A stretch of DNA of 58,647 nucleotides, taken from positions 1 to 58,647 of the forward strand of contig JAIEFR010000024.1 in the NCBI GenBank assembly GCA_029066845.1, written 5' to 3'. The notes below the pieces were generated by a model, which did not search any database, was not told the DNA's origin, and was given only the letters and a program-made list of their open reading frames with translations. Origin of the DNA: Clostridia bacterium. Lineage in GTDB: Bacteria > Bacillota > Clostridia > Christensenellales > Borkfalkiaceae. The first letter of the stretch is position 1. Each line of letters starts with the position of its first letter. A program made the translations under genes and the position numbers. Below, one piece after another: positions 43,222-50,669 of the stretch.

Positions 43222-43277
43222 AGCGGTTCGATTTAGGTCAATGTTTGTCAATAAAATTAAAGTCGAACCGCTTTTTA
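43222..43277 (+). terminator. Terminator of the AT-rich island operon
   Basis: Arms AGCGGTTCGA (43222-43231) and TCGAACCGCT (43263-43272), extended by TTTA/TAAA, followed by TTTTATAG. The loop is long (about 25 bases). Confidence 0.7.
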
Positions 43278-43304
43278 TAGTGGCTCGGCTTTTTTAATGC
43301 AAAG

Positions 43305-43346
43305 AATAAGGACGTAAGTTGATAGTGTTCAACTTACGTCCTTATT
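43305..43346 (-). terminator. Terminator of tRNA-Ser
   Basis: Perfect 18-bp arms AATAAGGACGTAAGTTGA / TCAACTTACGTCCTTATT with a six-base loop, directly after the encoded CCA on the minus strand and followed there by CTTTGC. Confidence 0.8.
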
Positions 43347-43435
43347 GGCGCAGAGAAGAGGATTTGAACCTCCGGACGGGGTTAACCGTCACACGATTTC
43401 CAATCGTGCTCCTTAAACCACTCAGACATCTCTGC
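43346..43435 (-). tRNA. tRNA-Ser (anticodon GGA)
   Basis: On the minus strand: acceptor GCAGAGA pairs with TCTCTGC; D arm GTCTGAGTGGTTTAAGG; anticodon arm CACGATTGGAAATCGTG with loop TTGGAAA, anticodon GGA (reads UCC/UCU); a long variable arm (GACGGTTAACCCCGTC); T arm GAGGTTCAAATCCTC; discriminator G and encoded CCA. The long variable arm is the mark of a class II serine tRNA. It faces the AT-rich island with its 3' end. Confidence 0.96.
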
Positions 43436-43556
43436 ATAGATTAAAAATCAAGCATAAATATCATATAAAATTGCGCGCAAAAAATCAAGCGATTTTACCG
43501 CCGTAGTTTTATTTTTGCAATTATTTTTGTTCAAAGCCGTCAAAGCCGCCCGAACG

Positions 43557-43585
43557 TTGACAATATAAAGGGTGCGTGCTATAAT
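43557..43585 (+). promoter_or_regulatory. Consensus promoter, near-leaderless arrangement
   Basis: TTGACA (43557-43562), 17-nt spacer, TATAAT (43580-43585), a perfect consensus. ATG 43596 follows after ten bases, so the leader would be about four bases with no ribosome site. Confidence 0.85.
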
Positions 43586-43595
43586 AAAACGGAAT

Positions 43596-44153
43596 ATGAA
43601 AAAATTACTTATACCCTTCGTGGTCTTCATTTATTTAATGCAGATTTCGTTTATAGTTCTGTTCTCGCTTCCGCTGGAGCTGTTCGATTCGCAGTATGCG
43701 CTTCTTCTTTACATTCCGGTTATGGTGACGGGTTCGGTGGCGGCGGTGCTGGGGCTTGTCAATCTGGTTTACGGCTTCCTGCAAATCAGCCGCCCCGCGA
43801 AAGACGTATACAAAACGATTATGATAATCAAGCTCGTTCTGATGCCCTTTTTCATAATCAACTTCGTGCTCTGCGTGCTGGTTGCCGCGTGTCTGATTAT
43901 GCTTCCGTTTATCGCAATTATGGGCATAATTCTGGCGTTGCTGTTTATGCTTATGACCTACGCCATAATGATAGTAACGTCGGTATATAATATTTGCTAT
44001 TCGCTGTATAGAGTAAGGACATTAAAGCACGGATTTTTCGGAATGATAGTTCCGTTTATATTCCAGTTTTTCTTCGTGCTCGACTGCGTGGGCAGTATCC
44101 TTTTCTACATAAAGGAGCAGAACAACTGGCATATGCTCAGGCGCAACGTGTAA
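43596..44153 (+). CDS. Hypothetical polytopic membrane protein
   Basis: A 185-residue protein with about five membrane helices (roughly 5-25, 34-55, 68-88, 92-122 and 148-168) and a basic C terminus (HMLRRNV). I do not recognise a family. The ATG at 43596 is preferred to the in-frame start at 43572 because the latter lies inside the promoter. It has a perfect promoter and an own terminator (44169-44193), so it is a separate unit between tRNA-Ser and copA. Confidence 0.72.
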   Translation: MKKLLIPFVVFIYLMQISFIVLFSLPLELFDSQYALLLYIPVMVTGSVAAVLGLVNLVYGFLQISRPAKDVYKTIMIIKLVLMPFFIINFVLCVLVAACLIMLPFIAIMGIILALLFMLMTYAIMIVTSVYNICYSLYRVRTLKHGFFGMIVPFIFQFFFVLDCVGSILFYIKEQNNWHMLRRNV

Positions 44154-44168
44154 TCAAACGACAATATA

Positions 44169-44193
44169 GCTGTCCGTAACGGACGGCTTTTTT
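44169..44193 (+). terminator. Terminator upstream of copA
   Basis: Stem GCTGTCCG / CGGACGGC (one G-T pair), loop TAA, then TTTTTT. Confidence 0.85.
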
Positions 44194-44210
44194 AATTTAT
44201 TGCAAAGTGG

Positions 44211-44241
44211 TTTAATTCCTATTGACAAGGTAGGAATTAAA
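44211..44241. promoter_or_regulatory. Inverted-repeat operator over the copA -35 box
   Basis: Perfect 11-base arms TTTAATTCCTA / TAGGAATTAAA flank TTGACAAGG. The TTGACA (44222-44227) pairs with TATTAT (44245-44250) at 17 nt, so the -35 is the centre of the dyad. Likely binding site of a repressor, perhaps the ArsR protein encoded after copA. A second box TATAAT (44282-44287) lies six bases before the ATG. Confidence 0.7.
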
Positions 44242-44293
44242 TGTTATTATATAACGGCAGTTAAATATGTGCGTTTAAGGCTATAATATAACA

Positions 44294-46822
44294 ATGATTA
44301 AAAACTACGATATAACGGGAATGACGTGCTCTGCTTGTTCTTCGGGAATAGAGCGCGCCGTAAATAAAATAGAGGGAGTCGAAAAGGCGGAAGTCAGCCT
44401 TATGGGCAAGAGTATGCGCGTCGAGTTTGCAGAAGGCGACGCTCAGTCCGCCGTTGAAGAAAACGTTTTCGACTGCGTAATATCCCTGGGCTACGGAATA
44501 TATCAGGAGGGCGCGGCTCCCGAAGAAAAATCGGAAAGCGACGATAAAAAGCTGTTTATCCGCTTTATCGTTTCGGTGTGCATTTTGCTGCCCCTTCTGT
44601 ACGTTTCGATGGGGCATATGGTGCATTTTCCCGTGCCCTTCTTTATCGATCCTTCCAAGGGCTACGCGCAGTGGTTTGCGCTCTATCAGTTAGTGCTGAC
44701 CGCCGCGGTCATCGCCGTCAACTACAAGTTTTTCACAAAGGGCTTTATGGCGCTTGTCAAGCGCGTGCCCAATATGGATACGCTGGTCGCGCTCGGTTCG
44801 GGCGTTTCGTTTATCTATTCGCTGGTGCTCACCGTCCTCGTTTTCGTCGGGGCATATAACGGCAACGACGGGTGGTACGCAATGCATATGGATCTGCATT
44901 TCGAAAGCGCGGCAACCATTCTCGCGCTCGTCACCGTCGGCAAATGGCTGGAAGAAAAGTCCAAGCGAAAGACGGGTGACGAAATCGAAAAGCTCCTGCG
45001 GCTCGCCCCCGACACGGTTACAATCGAGGTGGACGGCGAAAGGAAGAGCGTGCCCGTTTCAAACGTAAAGCCGGGCGATATTGCCGTGGTAATGCAGGGC
45101 GACTACGTGCCGGTGGACGGCGTTGTGGTGGAAGGTCACGGCTTTCTGGATAAGTCGGCTATTACGGGCGAGAGTATGCCCGTGGAAGTCACCGTCGGCG
45201 ATACGGTAACGACGGCTTCGGTCAATACCGACGGCGTTATAAAAGTGCGTGCCGAAAGGGTGGGCGGACAGACTACGCTTGCCAAGATTATCAAAATGGT
45301 GCGCCAGGCGGGTGCTTCCAAGGCGCCCATACAGAAATTTGCCGATAAGGTTGCGGGCGTGTTCGTTCCGCTCGTCACCGTAATTTCGTTGCTGACCTTC
45401 GTCATATGGATGATTATAGACAGGGCTTTCGTGCCCGCGCATTGCGTTACCTACGCAATATCCGTGCTGGTAGTTTCCTGCCCGTGTGCGCTCGGTCTTG
45501 CCACGCCCGTTGCAATAATGACGGCTACGGGCAAAGCGGCTTCCCTCGGCGTGCTTTATAAGGATGCGGACTCGTTGCAGAGAACGAAGGAAATAAACTG
45601 CGTGCTGCTCGATAAGACGGCGACCATAACGCAGGGAAAACCTCAGGTGTCGGACGTGGTGCCCTTCGGCGTTCCCCTTGAGCGCGTGCTTGCTCTGGCG
45701 GGCGGCATAGAGGGCAACTCCAACCACCCCCTGGCAAAGTGCATTGCCGAATATTGCGGCGCGGGTGCGCAGGTTACGAATTTCGAATACATTGTCGCGC
45801 GTGGTGCAAAGGCACAGTGCGACGGCGTGACTTACCGTTTGGGCAACGCCGCGTTGCTTGACGGGATAAAGATTAGCAAGGAAGTCAAAGCGCAGGCCGA
45901 CGAGCTTTCCGCGCAGGGTAAGACCGTTACCTATCTTGCCGACGAAAAGCGCGTAATCGCTCTCATTGCGGTTACGGATGCGGTTAAGGAAACCAGCGCG
46001 GAGGCAGTGGAGCTTTTAAAGAGGCGCAATATAAAGCTTGCAATGCTCACGGGCGACGGACAGGTTGCGGCTTCCGCGGTTGCGCATAGCGTGGGGCTGG
46101 ACGACTTCGTTGCCGAGGTGTTGCCCGAAGATAAGCTGCGTGCGGTCGAAAATATGCAAAAGGTCGGCGCGACGGTTGCAATGGTAGGCGACGGAATAAA
46201 CGACAGCCCCGCGCTCAAAAAGGCGGACGTCGGCATAGCTATCGGCGACGGCACGGACGTCGCGATAGACAGTGCGGGCGTGGTGCTGGTTGGCGGCGAT
46301 TTGCGCGCCCTGGATACGGCTATAGATTTAAGCCGCGCAACCGTGCGCAACATAAAGCAAAATCTGTTCTGGGCGTTCTTCTACAACGCGGTAATGATTC
46401 CCGTTGCGGCGGGCGTGCTCTCGTCGGTCGGCTTTTACTTCACGCCTATGATAGCCGCGCTGTGTATGAGTTTGAGCTCGCTGTTCGTGGTGTTCAATGC
46501 GCTTAGGCTGTTGCGCTATAAAAACAAAAATCTTAAAAAGGAGAAAAAGCCCGAAGACGCGGCTGTCTCCGTTGAAAATAAAATAATCGAAGAGGAAGAA
46601 GGAATTATGAAAAAACTTATCACTGTTGAAGGTATGTGTTGCGACCACTGCGCGGCTAGGGTTGAAAAGGCTCTTTCCGCAGTTAGCGGCGTGGTATCCG
46701 CGGACGTCAAGCTGAAGAAAAACCTTGCCGTAGTCCGCAGCCGCGAGGAGATTTCCGACGAGGAAATCAAAAAGGTTATCGAGGATGCCGGCTATAAAGT
46801 TACCGATATAGTTACCAAGTGA
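44294..46822 (+). CDS. copA: Copper-type P1B ATPase with N- and C-terminal metal-binding domains
   Basis: An 842-residue metal-exporting ATPase. Order: HMA domain with GMTCSAC (9-15); eight helices; actuator TGES; CPC in the sixth helix (SCPCALGLATP, near 396-398); phosphorylation site; nucleotide-binding HP motif (NSNHPLAK); hinge VGDGINDSPAL; last helices with FYN and MSLSS, the signature of copper(I) pumps. Unusually, the catalytic motif reads DKTATIT (D440, A443) where DKTGTIT is nearly universal. After the last helix an acidic linker leads to a second HMA domain (from M772). It is probably repressed through the dyad at 44211-44241. The TATAAT six bases before the ATG also permits a leaderless message. 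Confidence 0.9.
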   Translation: MIKNYDITGMTCSACSSGIERAVNKIEGVEKAEVSLMGKSMRVEFAEGDAQSAVEENVFDCVISLGYGIYQEGAAPEEKSESDDKKLFIRFIVSVCILLPLLYVSMGHMVHFPVPFFIDPSKGYAQWFALYQLVLTAAVIAVNYKFFTKGFMALVKRVPNMDTLVALGSGVSFIYSLVLTVLVFVGAYNGNDGWYAMHMDLHFESAATILALVTVGKWLEEKSKRKTGDEIEKLLRLAPDTVTIEVDGERKSVPVSNVKPGDIAVVMQGDYVPVDGVVVEGHGFLDKSAITGESMPVEVTVGDTVTTASVNTDGVIKVRAERVGGQTTLAKIIKMVRQAGASKAPIQKFADKVAGVFVPLVTVISLLTFVIWMIIDRAFVPAHCVTYAISVLVVSCPCALGLATPVAIMTATGKAASLGVLYKDADSLQRTKEINCVLLDKTATITQGKPQVSDVVPFGVPLERVLALAGGIEGNSNHPLAKCIAEYCGAGAQVTNFEYIVARGAKAQCDGVTYRLGNAALLDGIKISKEVKAQADELSAQGKTVTYLADEKRVIALIAVTDAVKETSAEAVELLKRRNIKLAMLTGDGQVAASAVAHSVGLDDFVAEVLPEDKLRAVENMQKVGATVAMVGDGINDSPALKKADVGIAIGDGTDVAIDSAGVVLVGGDLRALDTAIDLSRATVRNIKQNLFWAFFYNAVMIPVAAGVLSSVGFYFTPMIAALCMSLSSLFVVFNALRLLRYKNKNLKKEKKPEDAAVSVENKIIEEEEGIMKKLITVEGMCCDHCAARVEKALSAVSGVVSADVKLKKNLAVVRSREEISDEEIKKVIEDAGYKVTDIVTK
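46607..46822 (+). CDS. Possible internal copZ: free copper chaperone from an in-frame start
   Basis: Within copA the ATG at 46607 is preceded by GAGGAAGAAGGAATT, a good ribosome site, and opens a 71-residue frame identical to the C-terminal domain: MKKLITVEGMCCDHC, a complete HMA fold ending DAGYKVTDIVTK. Length and sequence are those of a stand-alone CopZ. The purine-rich Shine-Dalgarno stretch also encodes the acidic linker EEEEG, so its presence could be coincidental. If used, one gene makes both the pump and its chaperone. Whether it is used cannot be seen from sequence. Confidence 0.5.
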   Translation: MKKLITVEGMCCDHCAARVEKALSAVSGVVSADVKLKKNLAVVRSREEISDEEIKKVIEDAGYKVTDIVTK

Positions 46823-46864
46823 CATAACTTTCGAATTTGTGACAGAATAAGTCAGAAACTTATA

Positions 46865-46894
46865 TTTACACAAGCACATATTACCTTGTATAAT
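46865..46894 (+). promoter_or_regulatory. Promoter of the ArsR-family regulator
   Basis: TTTACA (46865-46870), 18-nt spacer, TATAAT (46889-46894). The 226-base copA-arsR gap otherwise holds an approximately 150-base leader with no reading frame or riboswitch I recognise. Confidence 0.65.
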
Positions 46895-47048
46895 TATTTC
46901 GCTTCCCGAATGATAAGCGTCGCAATACTGTGTCGCGTTCCGCGCCGCCTTGGTCGTGTACTTCTGTGTACATTCCCTGCGGACGGTGCTCACGTTCCTT
47001 GTCTTGCTCGCTTCTGATTCGGGTGGACGGAGTAATAGAGGTGTGATT

Positions 47049-47387
47049 ATGCAGGATTTGATGTTGCTTGACAGACGTACGAAAGATTTGGTGAGAGAGT
47101 ATGTACCCGAGGGCGACGTCCTGGACAGCATAACCTGCTTTTTCGCAGTGTTCGCCGACCCTACGCGCGTGAGAATGTTGTCGGCGCTTGCCATCTCCGA
47201 AATGTGCGTTACCGACCTTTCGCGCGTGCTCGAAATAAACCAGACTACCGTCTCGCACCAGCTCCGCCTTCTGAAAAACCTGGGCATAGTAAAGAGCGAG
47301 AGGGACGGCAAAATCATAACCTATTCGCTTGTCAACGACACGGTCAACGACGTAATGCTCAAAGGCGTGGAGTTTTTGGGCTGTTAA
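47049..47387 (+). CDS. ArsR/SmtB-family metalloregulator
   Basis: A 112-residue winged-helix repressor. FADPTRVRMLSAL near 37 opens the domain; SEMCVTDLSRVL is the alpha-3 region where CadC/ArsR proteins hold ELCVCDL, here with only one cysteine; the recognition helix is TTVSHQLRLLKNLGIVKSERDGK. Further cysteines are C31 and the terminal C112. The metal sensed cannot be read off with confidence. It is 226 bases downstream of copA on the same strand with its own promoter, so it is a likely repressor of copA. GAGGTG precedes the ATG; a longer upstream frame has no ribosome site. Confidence 0.87.
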   Translation: MQDLMLLDRRTKDLVREYVPEGDVLDSITCFFAVFADPTRVRMLSALAISEMCVTDLSRVLEINQTTVSHQLRLLKNLGIVKSERDGKIITYSLVNDTVNDVMLKGVEFLGC

Positions 47388-47410
47388 AGCTTTTAAAGTC
47401 CGCTTTGTTG

Positions 47411-47439
47411 TTGCGTTAAGCTTTCGGCTGTGATATAAT
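47411..47439 (+). promoter_or_regulatory. Promoter of comEC
   Basis: TTGCGT (47411-47416), 17-nt spacer, TATAAT (47434-47439) with extended TGA. Confidence 0.65.
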
Positions 47440-47510
47440 GAAAGCGGTTGAGCAGGTTTCAGCCGCTTCGGAGCCAATCTCCTGCAAATATACTGCAAGG
47501 GGACTTACAG

Positions 47511-49574
47511 ATGAAAAAGCCGTTCAATCTGCGCCTGCCCGTGCTTATGGCTGCGGCGTTGGCGTCAGGCATAATATTTTCGGCGGTGCTCGCTTACTTC
47601 GGATTAAGCGGCATATATATTCTCATTCCTGCGGCGATTTCGTTTGCGGCTTGCGTGCCTGTTGCAATTTTCTACAAAAGCACGTCTAAGCCGCTTATAT
47701 TTATTTTTGCGGTTATTTTCTTTGTTGCGGGCGCGCTGTACGCTTACTGTGCGTATATGGCTCACTGCTCGACGGACGCGCCTCTCGGCGAGCTGGTGCG
47801 CATAACCGCAAGGGTGGAAGAAGTCGGCACGACTTCGGGCGGAAGCAGGTATCTCATACTCAACCGCGCCTCCGTATACGGCACACCTTTAAAAGGCAAA
47901 ATAATAGCGTACCTGGGCGACAACGCAGGCGACTATTGCGGGCGCGGCTATACGGTCACTTTCAGCGCGGTGCTCGGTAAGCAGGACTTTTTCTCGGGAG
48001 GGACTATCGCCTACCGCGCAACAGAAAACGTAAAGTACTATTGCTCGGTTACGGGCGGTCTGCAATCCAAATATCACTTTTCGCTGTTCGGCGAAATAAA
48101 CGCCGCAATTCAAAGTGCACTGTTCGACAATCTGGACGGCGAGACGGCGGCGGTGTGTTACGCGATGCTCACGGGCAATACCGCGGCGGTATCGGACGGC
48201 ACGCTTCAGGCTTTCCGCAACGGCGGCATAGCCCACGTGTTCGCGGTGTCGGGTCTGCATATCGGCGTCATCTACGGCGCGTTATCGTTCATTTTCGCAA
48301 AGGCAAGGGTAAACCGCTTCGTATCCGCGGCGGTAAAAATCGCGATAATCACGCTATATGCAGGCGTGTGCAACTTTTCGCCGTCATCTGTACGCGCGCT
48401 GGTTATGTGCTCGATTTTGGGAATATCCCCGTGCATATACCGCAAATACGACGGCTGGAACGCGCTGTCGCTCTCGGCAATTTTACTGTTGCTCATAAAC
48501 CCGTTTTATATGTTCGATACGGGATTTCTTCTGTCATATTCGGCGGCGACGGGAATTATTCTGATATCTCCGAACCTCAAACGGCTTTTGCGCTTTCTTC
48601 CCGAAAAGCTTCGCGGCGGACTGGCTGTCAGCCTTTCGGCGCAGTTTGCAACGGTGCCCGCGCTTATGACGACGTTCGGCAACGTTTCCGCAGCCGGGCT
48701 GTTTTTAAACATAATTTTCGTTCCCGTGATCTCGGCGCTGTACGTAATACTTTTCGTATGCACGCTGCTTGCCACGTTCATACCGCTTTTCGCGTCTTCG
48801 GTTTTGCCTACGGCGGTAGTGCCGTTGCAGCTCGCCGTCAACCTGATAGCGGAGTGCGGCTTCGAAAACGCGCTTATATCAACGGGTGCGGGCAACTGGC
48901 TGTTCGTGCCGTTTATTGCGGTTGCCGTTGCGCTGTCGGATAAATTCAATTTCGGACACAGACTCTTTCCGCGCGGCGCGGTTATAACGTCGGCGGTGCT
49001 TTCGGTTATGCTGGTTTTTGCCGCAAGGTCGGGCAGTGCCGTAACTTCGGTAACGTTTGATTCGGGATATTCGGGAGGCTCGGTGCTTATCAACACCCCA
49101 AGCGGCGCGGTTCTTATCGTCACGGATAATTACCGTTCCGTCCAAGATGTGCCCGTCGGCGTTCACACTCTCGTGGTGCTGGGCGACGAGGACAATCTGT
49201 CCGTATCGTTCGCACTCGGCGGCGGTTTCAATCGGGTATACGTTCGCGGCAGTGCGCTTCCGGTCACGGACATAGGTCCCGTTTCGGTGACGTATGCGGA
49301 TAACTTCGAAGCGTGCGGCGTCGCATTTTCTTTCGAGGGCAGCACGCTAATTGCGCAGACGGATGGGGTTACGATTTCCGTCGCACTCGAAGAAGACGGC
49401 GCGCTTTACGGCTCGCTCCTTGACCAGGCCGACTTCAATCTCTACTGCTACGGTTCGGACGGAGCCGTTCTGTACACGGGCAATCAAAGCTTCGGACTGT
49501 CTGTCTGCGGCGCAATGCGCTACGAAATTGCAAACGGAAAAATCCGACCTTCTTACGTAATACCAAAGGAATAA
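47511..49574 (+). CDS. comEC: ComEC/Rec2-type DNA uptake channel with degenerate C-terminal domain
   Basis: A 687-residue membrane protein that in competent bacteria carries single-stranded DNA across the membrane. Order: two N-terminal helices, the DUF4131/OB-like region (about 75-175), then the multi-helix competence domain with HVFAVSGLHIGVIYGAL near 245, VRALVMCS, and FDTGFLLSYSAATGII. The C-terminal metallo-beta-lactamase-like domain (from about 505; GSVLINTPSGAVLIV) lacks the HxHxDH zinc motif: the place reads HTLVVLGDEDNLS. So the nuclease function seems lost. ATG 47511 follows AAGGGG; an earlier in-frame start at 47448 is not supported. holA follows, as in many Bacillota. Confidence 0.88.
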   Translation: MKKPFNLRLPVLMAAALASGIIFSAVLAYFGLSGIYILIPAAISFAACVPVAIFYKSTSKPLIFIFAVIFFVAGALYAYCAYMAHCSTDAPLGELVRITARVEEVGTTSGGSRYLILNRASVYGTPLKGKIIAYLGDNAGDYCGRGYTVTFSAVLGKQDFFSGGTIAYRATENVKYYCSVTGGLQSKYHFSLFGEINAAIQSALFDNLDGETAAVCYAMLTGNTAAVSDGTLQAFRNGGIAHVFAVSGLHIGVIYGALSFIFAKARVNRFVSAAVKIAIITLYAGVCNFSPSSVRALVMCSILGISPCIYRKYDGWNALSLSAILLLLINPFYMFDTGFLLSYSAATGIILISPNLKRLLRFLPEKLRGGLAVSLSAQFATVPALMTTFGNVSAAGLFLNIIFVPVISALYVILFVCTLLATFIPLFASSVLPTAVVPLQLAVNLIAECGFENALISTGAGNWLFVPFIAVAVALSDKFNFGHRLFPRGAVITSAVLSVMLVFAARSGSAVTSVTFDSGYSGGSVLINTPSGAVLIVTDNYRSVQDVPVGVHTLVVLGDEDNLSVSFALGGGFNRVYVRGSALPVTDIGPVSVTYADNFEACGVAFSFEGSTLIAQTDGVTISVALEEDGALYGSLLDQADFNLYCYGSDGAVLYTGNQSFGLSVCGAMRYEIANGKIRPSYVIPKE

Positions 49575-49579
49575 CCACG

Positions 49580-50554
49580 ATGAAATTCACACAGCTAAAG
49601 GACGACATAAATGAGGGCGCAAAGCCCATATATCTCATCGAGGGCGACGACGCTTATTTCCGCACCAAGGCGGAGGAGCAGATAAAGTCGGCTTTTCTTG
49701 AAATGCCGGAGCTCAACTTCAGCACGTTCGACGGCGCGCAGTACAAGGGCGCAAACCTCACGGATATAACCTCCGCAATTTCGGCGTTCCCCTTTATGGC
49801 GGAAAAGCGCATAGTCAAGATAACCGACTTCTATCCTACCGAGGGCGATTACGAAAAGTATATCAAGCCCGTGTTCGAAAATTTTCCCGAAACGACTATT
49901 GCCATAATCGTCAACACGCAGGGCAAGAAGGGCGTGGATTTAAAGCGCAAAAAATGCGTGACCTATATAGACTGCAATAAGGCGGACAGGGAAACTGTTG
50001 CCAAGTGGGCGTACATCACTATGAAGCGCGCGGGCGTTGCTTCCTCGGTGGAGGCGTGCGAGGCGGTCGCCGATTATTGCCTGTGCGATATGGCAAGGGT
50101 AAGCAAGGAAGTTGAAAAACTTATCGAGTACGGCAGAGAGGGCGGCGTAAACAAGGCGGTCGTTGACGAGCTTGTTTATAAGGACGCCGACTACCGCGTC
50201 TACCAGATGACGGGTGCTATTGCCCGCCGCGACTACGACGGATTTTCCGAAATCTGCTACGACCTTTTGGACAAGGGCTTCGACGAAAACGCGGTTATAG
50301 GCTCGCTTTTAAACTACTTCAAAAATCTTTTAACGGTGCTGTCTTCCGATATGTCCGACAGGGAGCTTGCATCGTCCTTAAAGATGACCGACTACGTGCT
50401 GGGCAAGACCAGACAGCAGGCGCGCGCTGTGGGCGAGCAAAAGCTAATCGGGTATATAAACGCGCTCTACTCGCTGTCGTCTGCGTTCAAAAGCGGTCAG
50501 ATTACCCAAAGCGGCGCGTTCGAAAGCGCGATTGCGCGTATATTTTTCGACTGA
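49580..50554 (+). CDS. holA: DNA polymerase III delta subunit
   Basis: Clamp-loader subunit that opens the sliding clamp; 324 residues. The family opening KPIYLIEGDDAYFRTKAEEQIK is recognisable near 14-35, as is FMAEKRIVKITDFYP near 72. The three-domain AAA+ fold lacks a Walker A, normal for delta. The C-terminal collar domain (GFDENAVIGSLLNYFKNLLTVL onward) is present. Position directly after comEC is widely conserved in Bacillota and supports the call. Confidence 0.92.
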   Translation: MKFTQLKDDINEGAKPIYLIEGDDAYFRTKAEEQIKSAFLEMPELNFSTFDGAQYKGANLTDITSAISAFPFMAEKRIVKITDFYPTEGDYEKYIKPVFENFPETTIAIIVNTQGKKGVDLKRKKCVTYIDCNKADRETVAKWAYITMKRAGVASSVEACEAVADYCLCDMARVSKEVEKLIEYGREGGVNKAVVDELVYKDADYRVYQMTGAIARRDYDGFSEICYDLLDKGFDENAVIGSLLNYFKNLLTVLSSDMSDRELASSLKMTDYVLGKTRQQARAVGEQKLIGYINALYSLSSAFKSGQITQSGAFESAIARIFFD

Positions 50555-50669
50555 AAGTATAAAAATTCTGCTATATGCATTATTATTCTGTCAAAATGCT
50601 TTATTTTTTTTGTGAAAACTAATATAATAGTGTATGTATAGTAACTTTTACACGACGGAGATTTAATCA

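Larger units (their letters stand above)
40531..43277 (+). mobile_element. AT-rich genomic island beside tRNA-Ser
   Basis: Three same-strand genes (GIY-YIG nuclease, DEDDh exonuclease remnant, HExxH metallopeptidase) with A/T-dominated codons, clearly unlike the GC-rich genes on both sides. The unit has its own promoter and terminator and ends about 70 bases from the 3' end of tRNA-Ser, a common integration site. No integrase, transposase or clear duplicated tRNA end was found, so mobility is inferred from composition and position only. Confidence 0.55.

Noticed and set aside
40531-43435. Duplicate of the tRNA-Ser 3' end at the left island border (attachment site)
   Set aside because: I scanned 40280-40590 for the acceptor/T-arm sequence and found no convincing copy, so no att site is reported.
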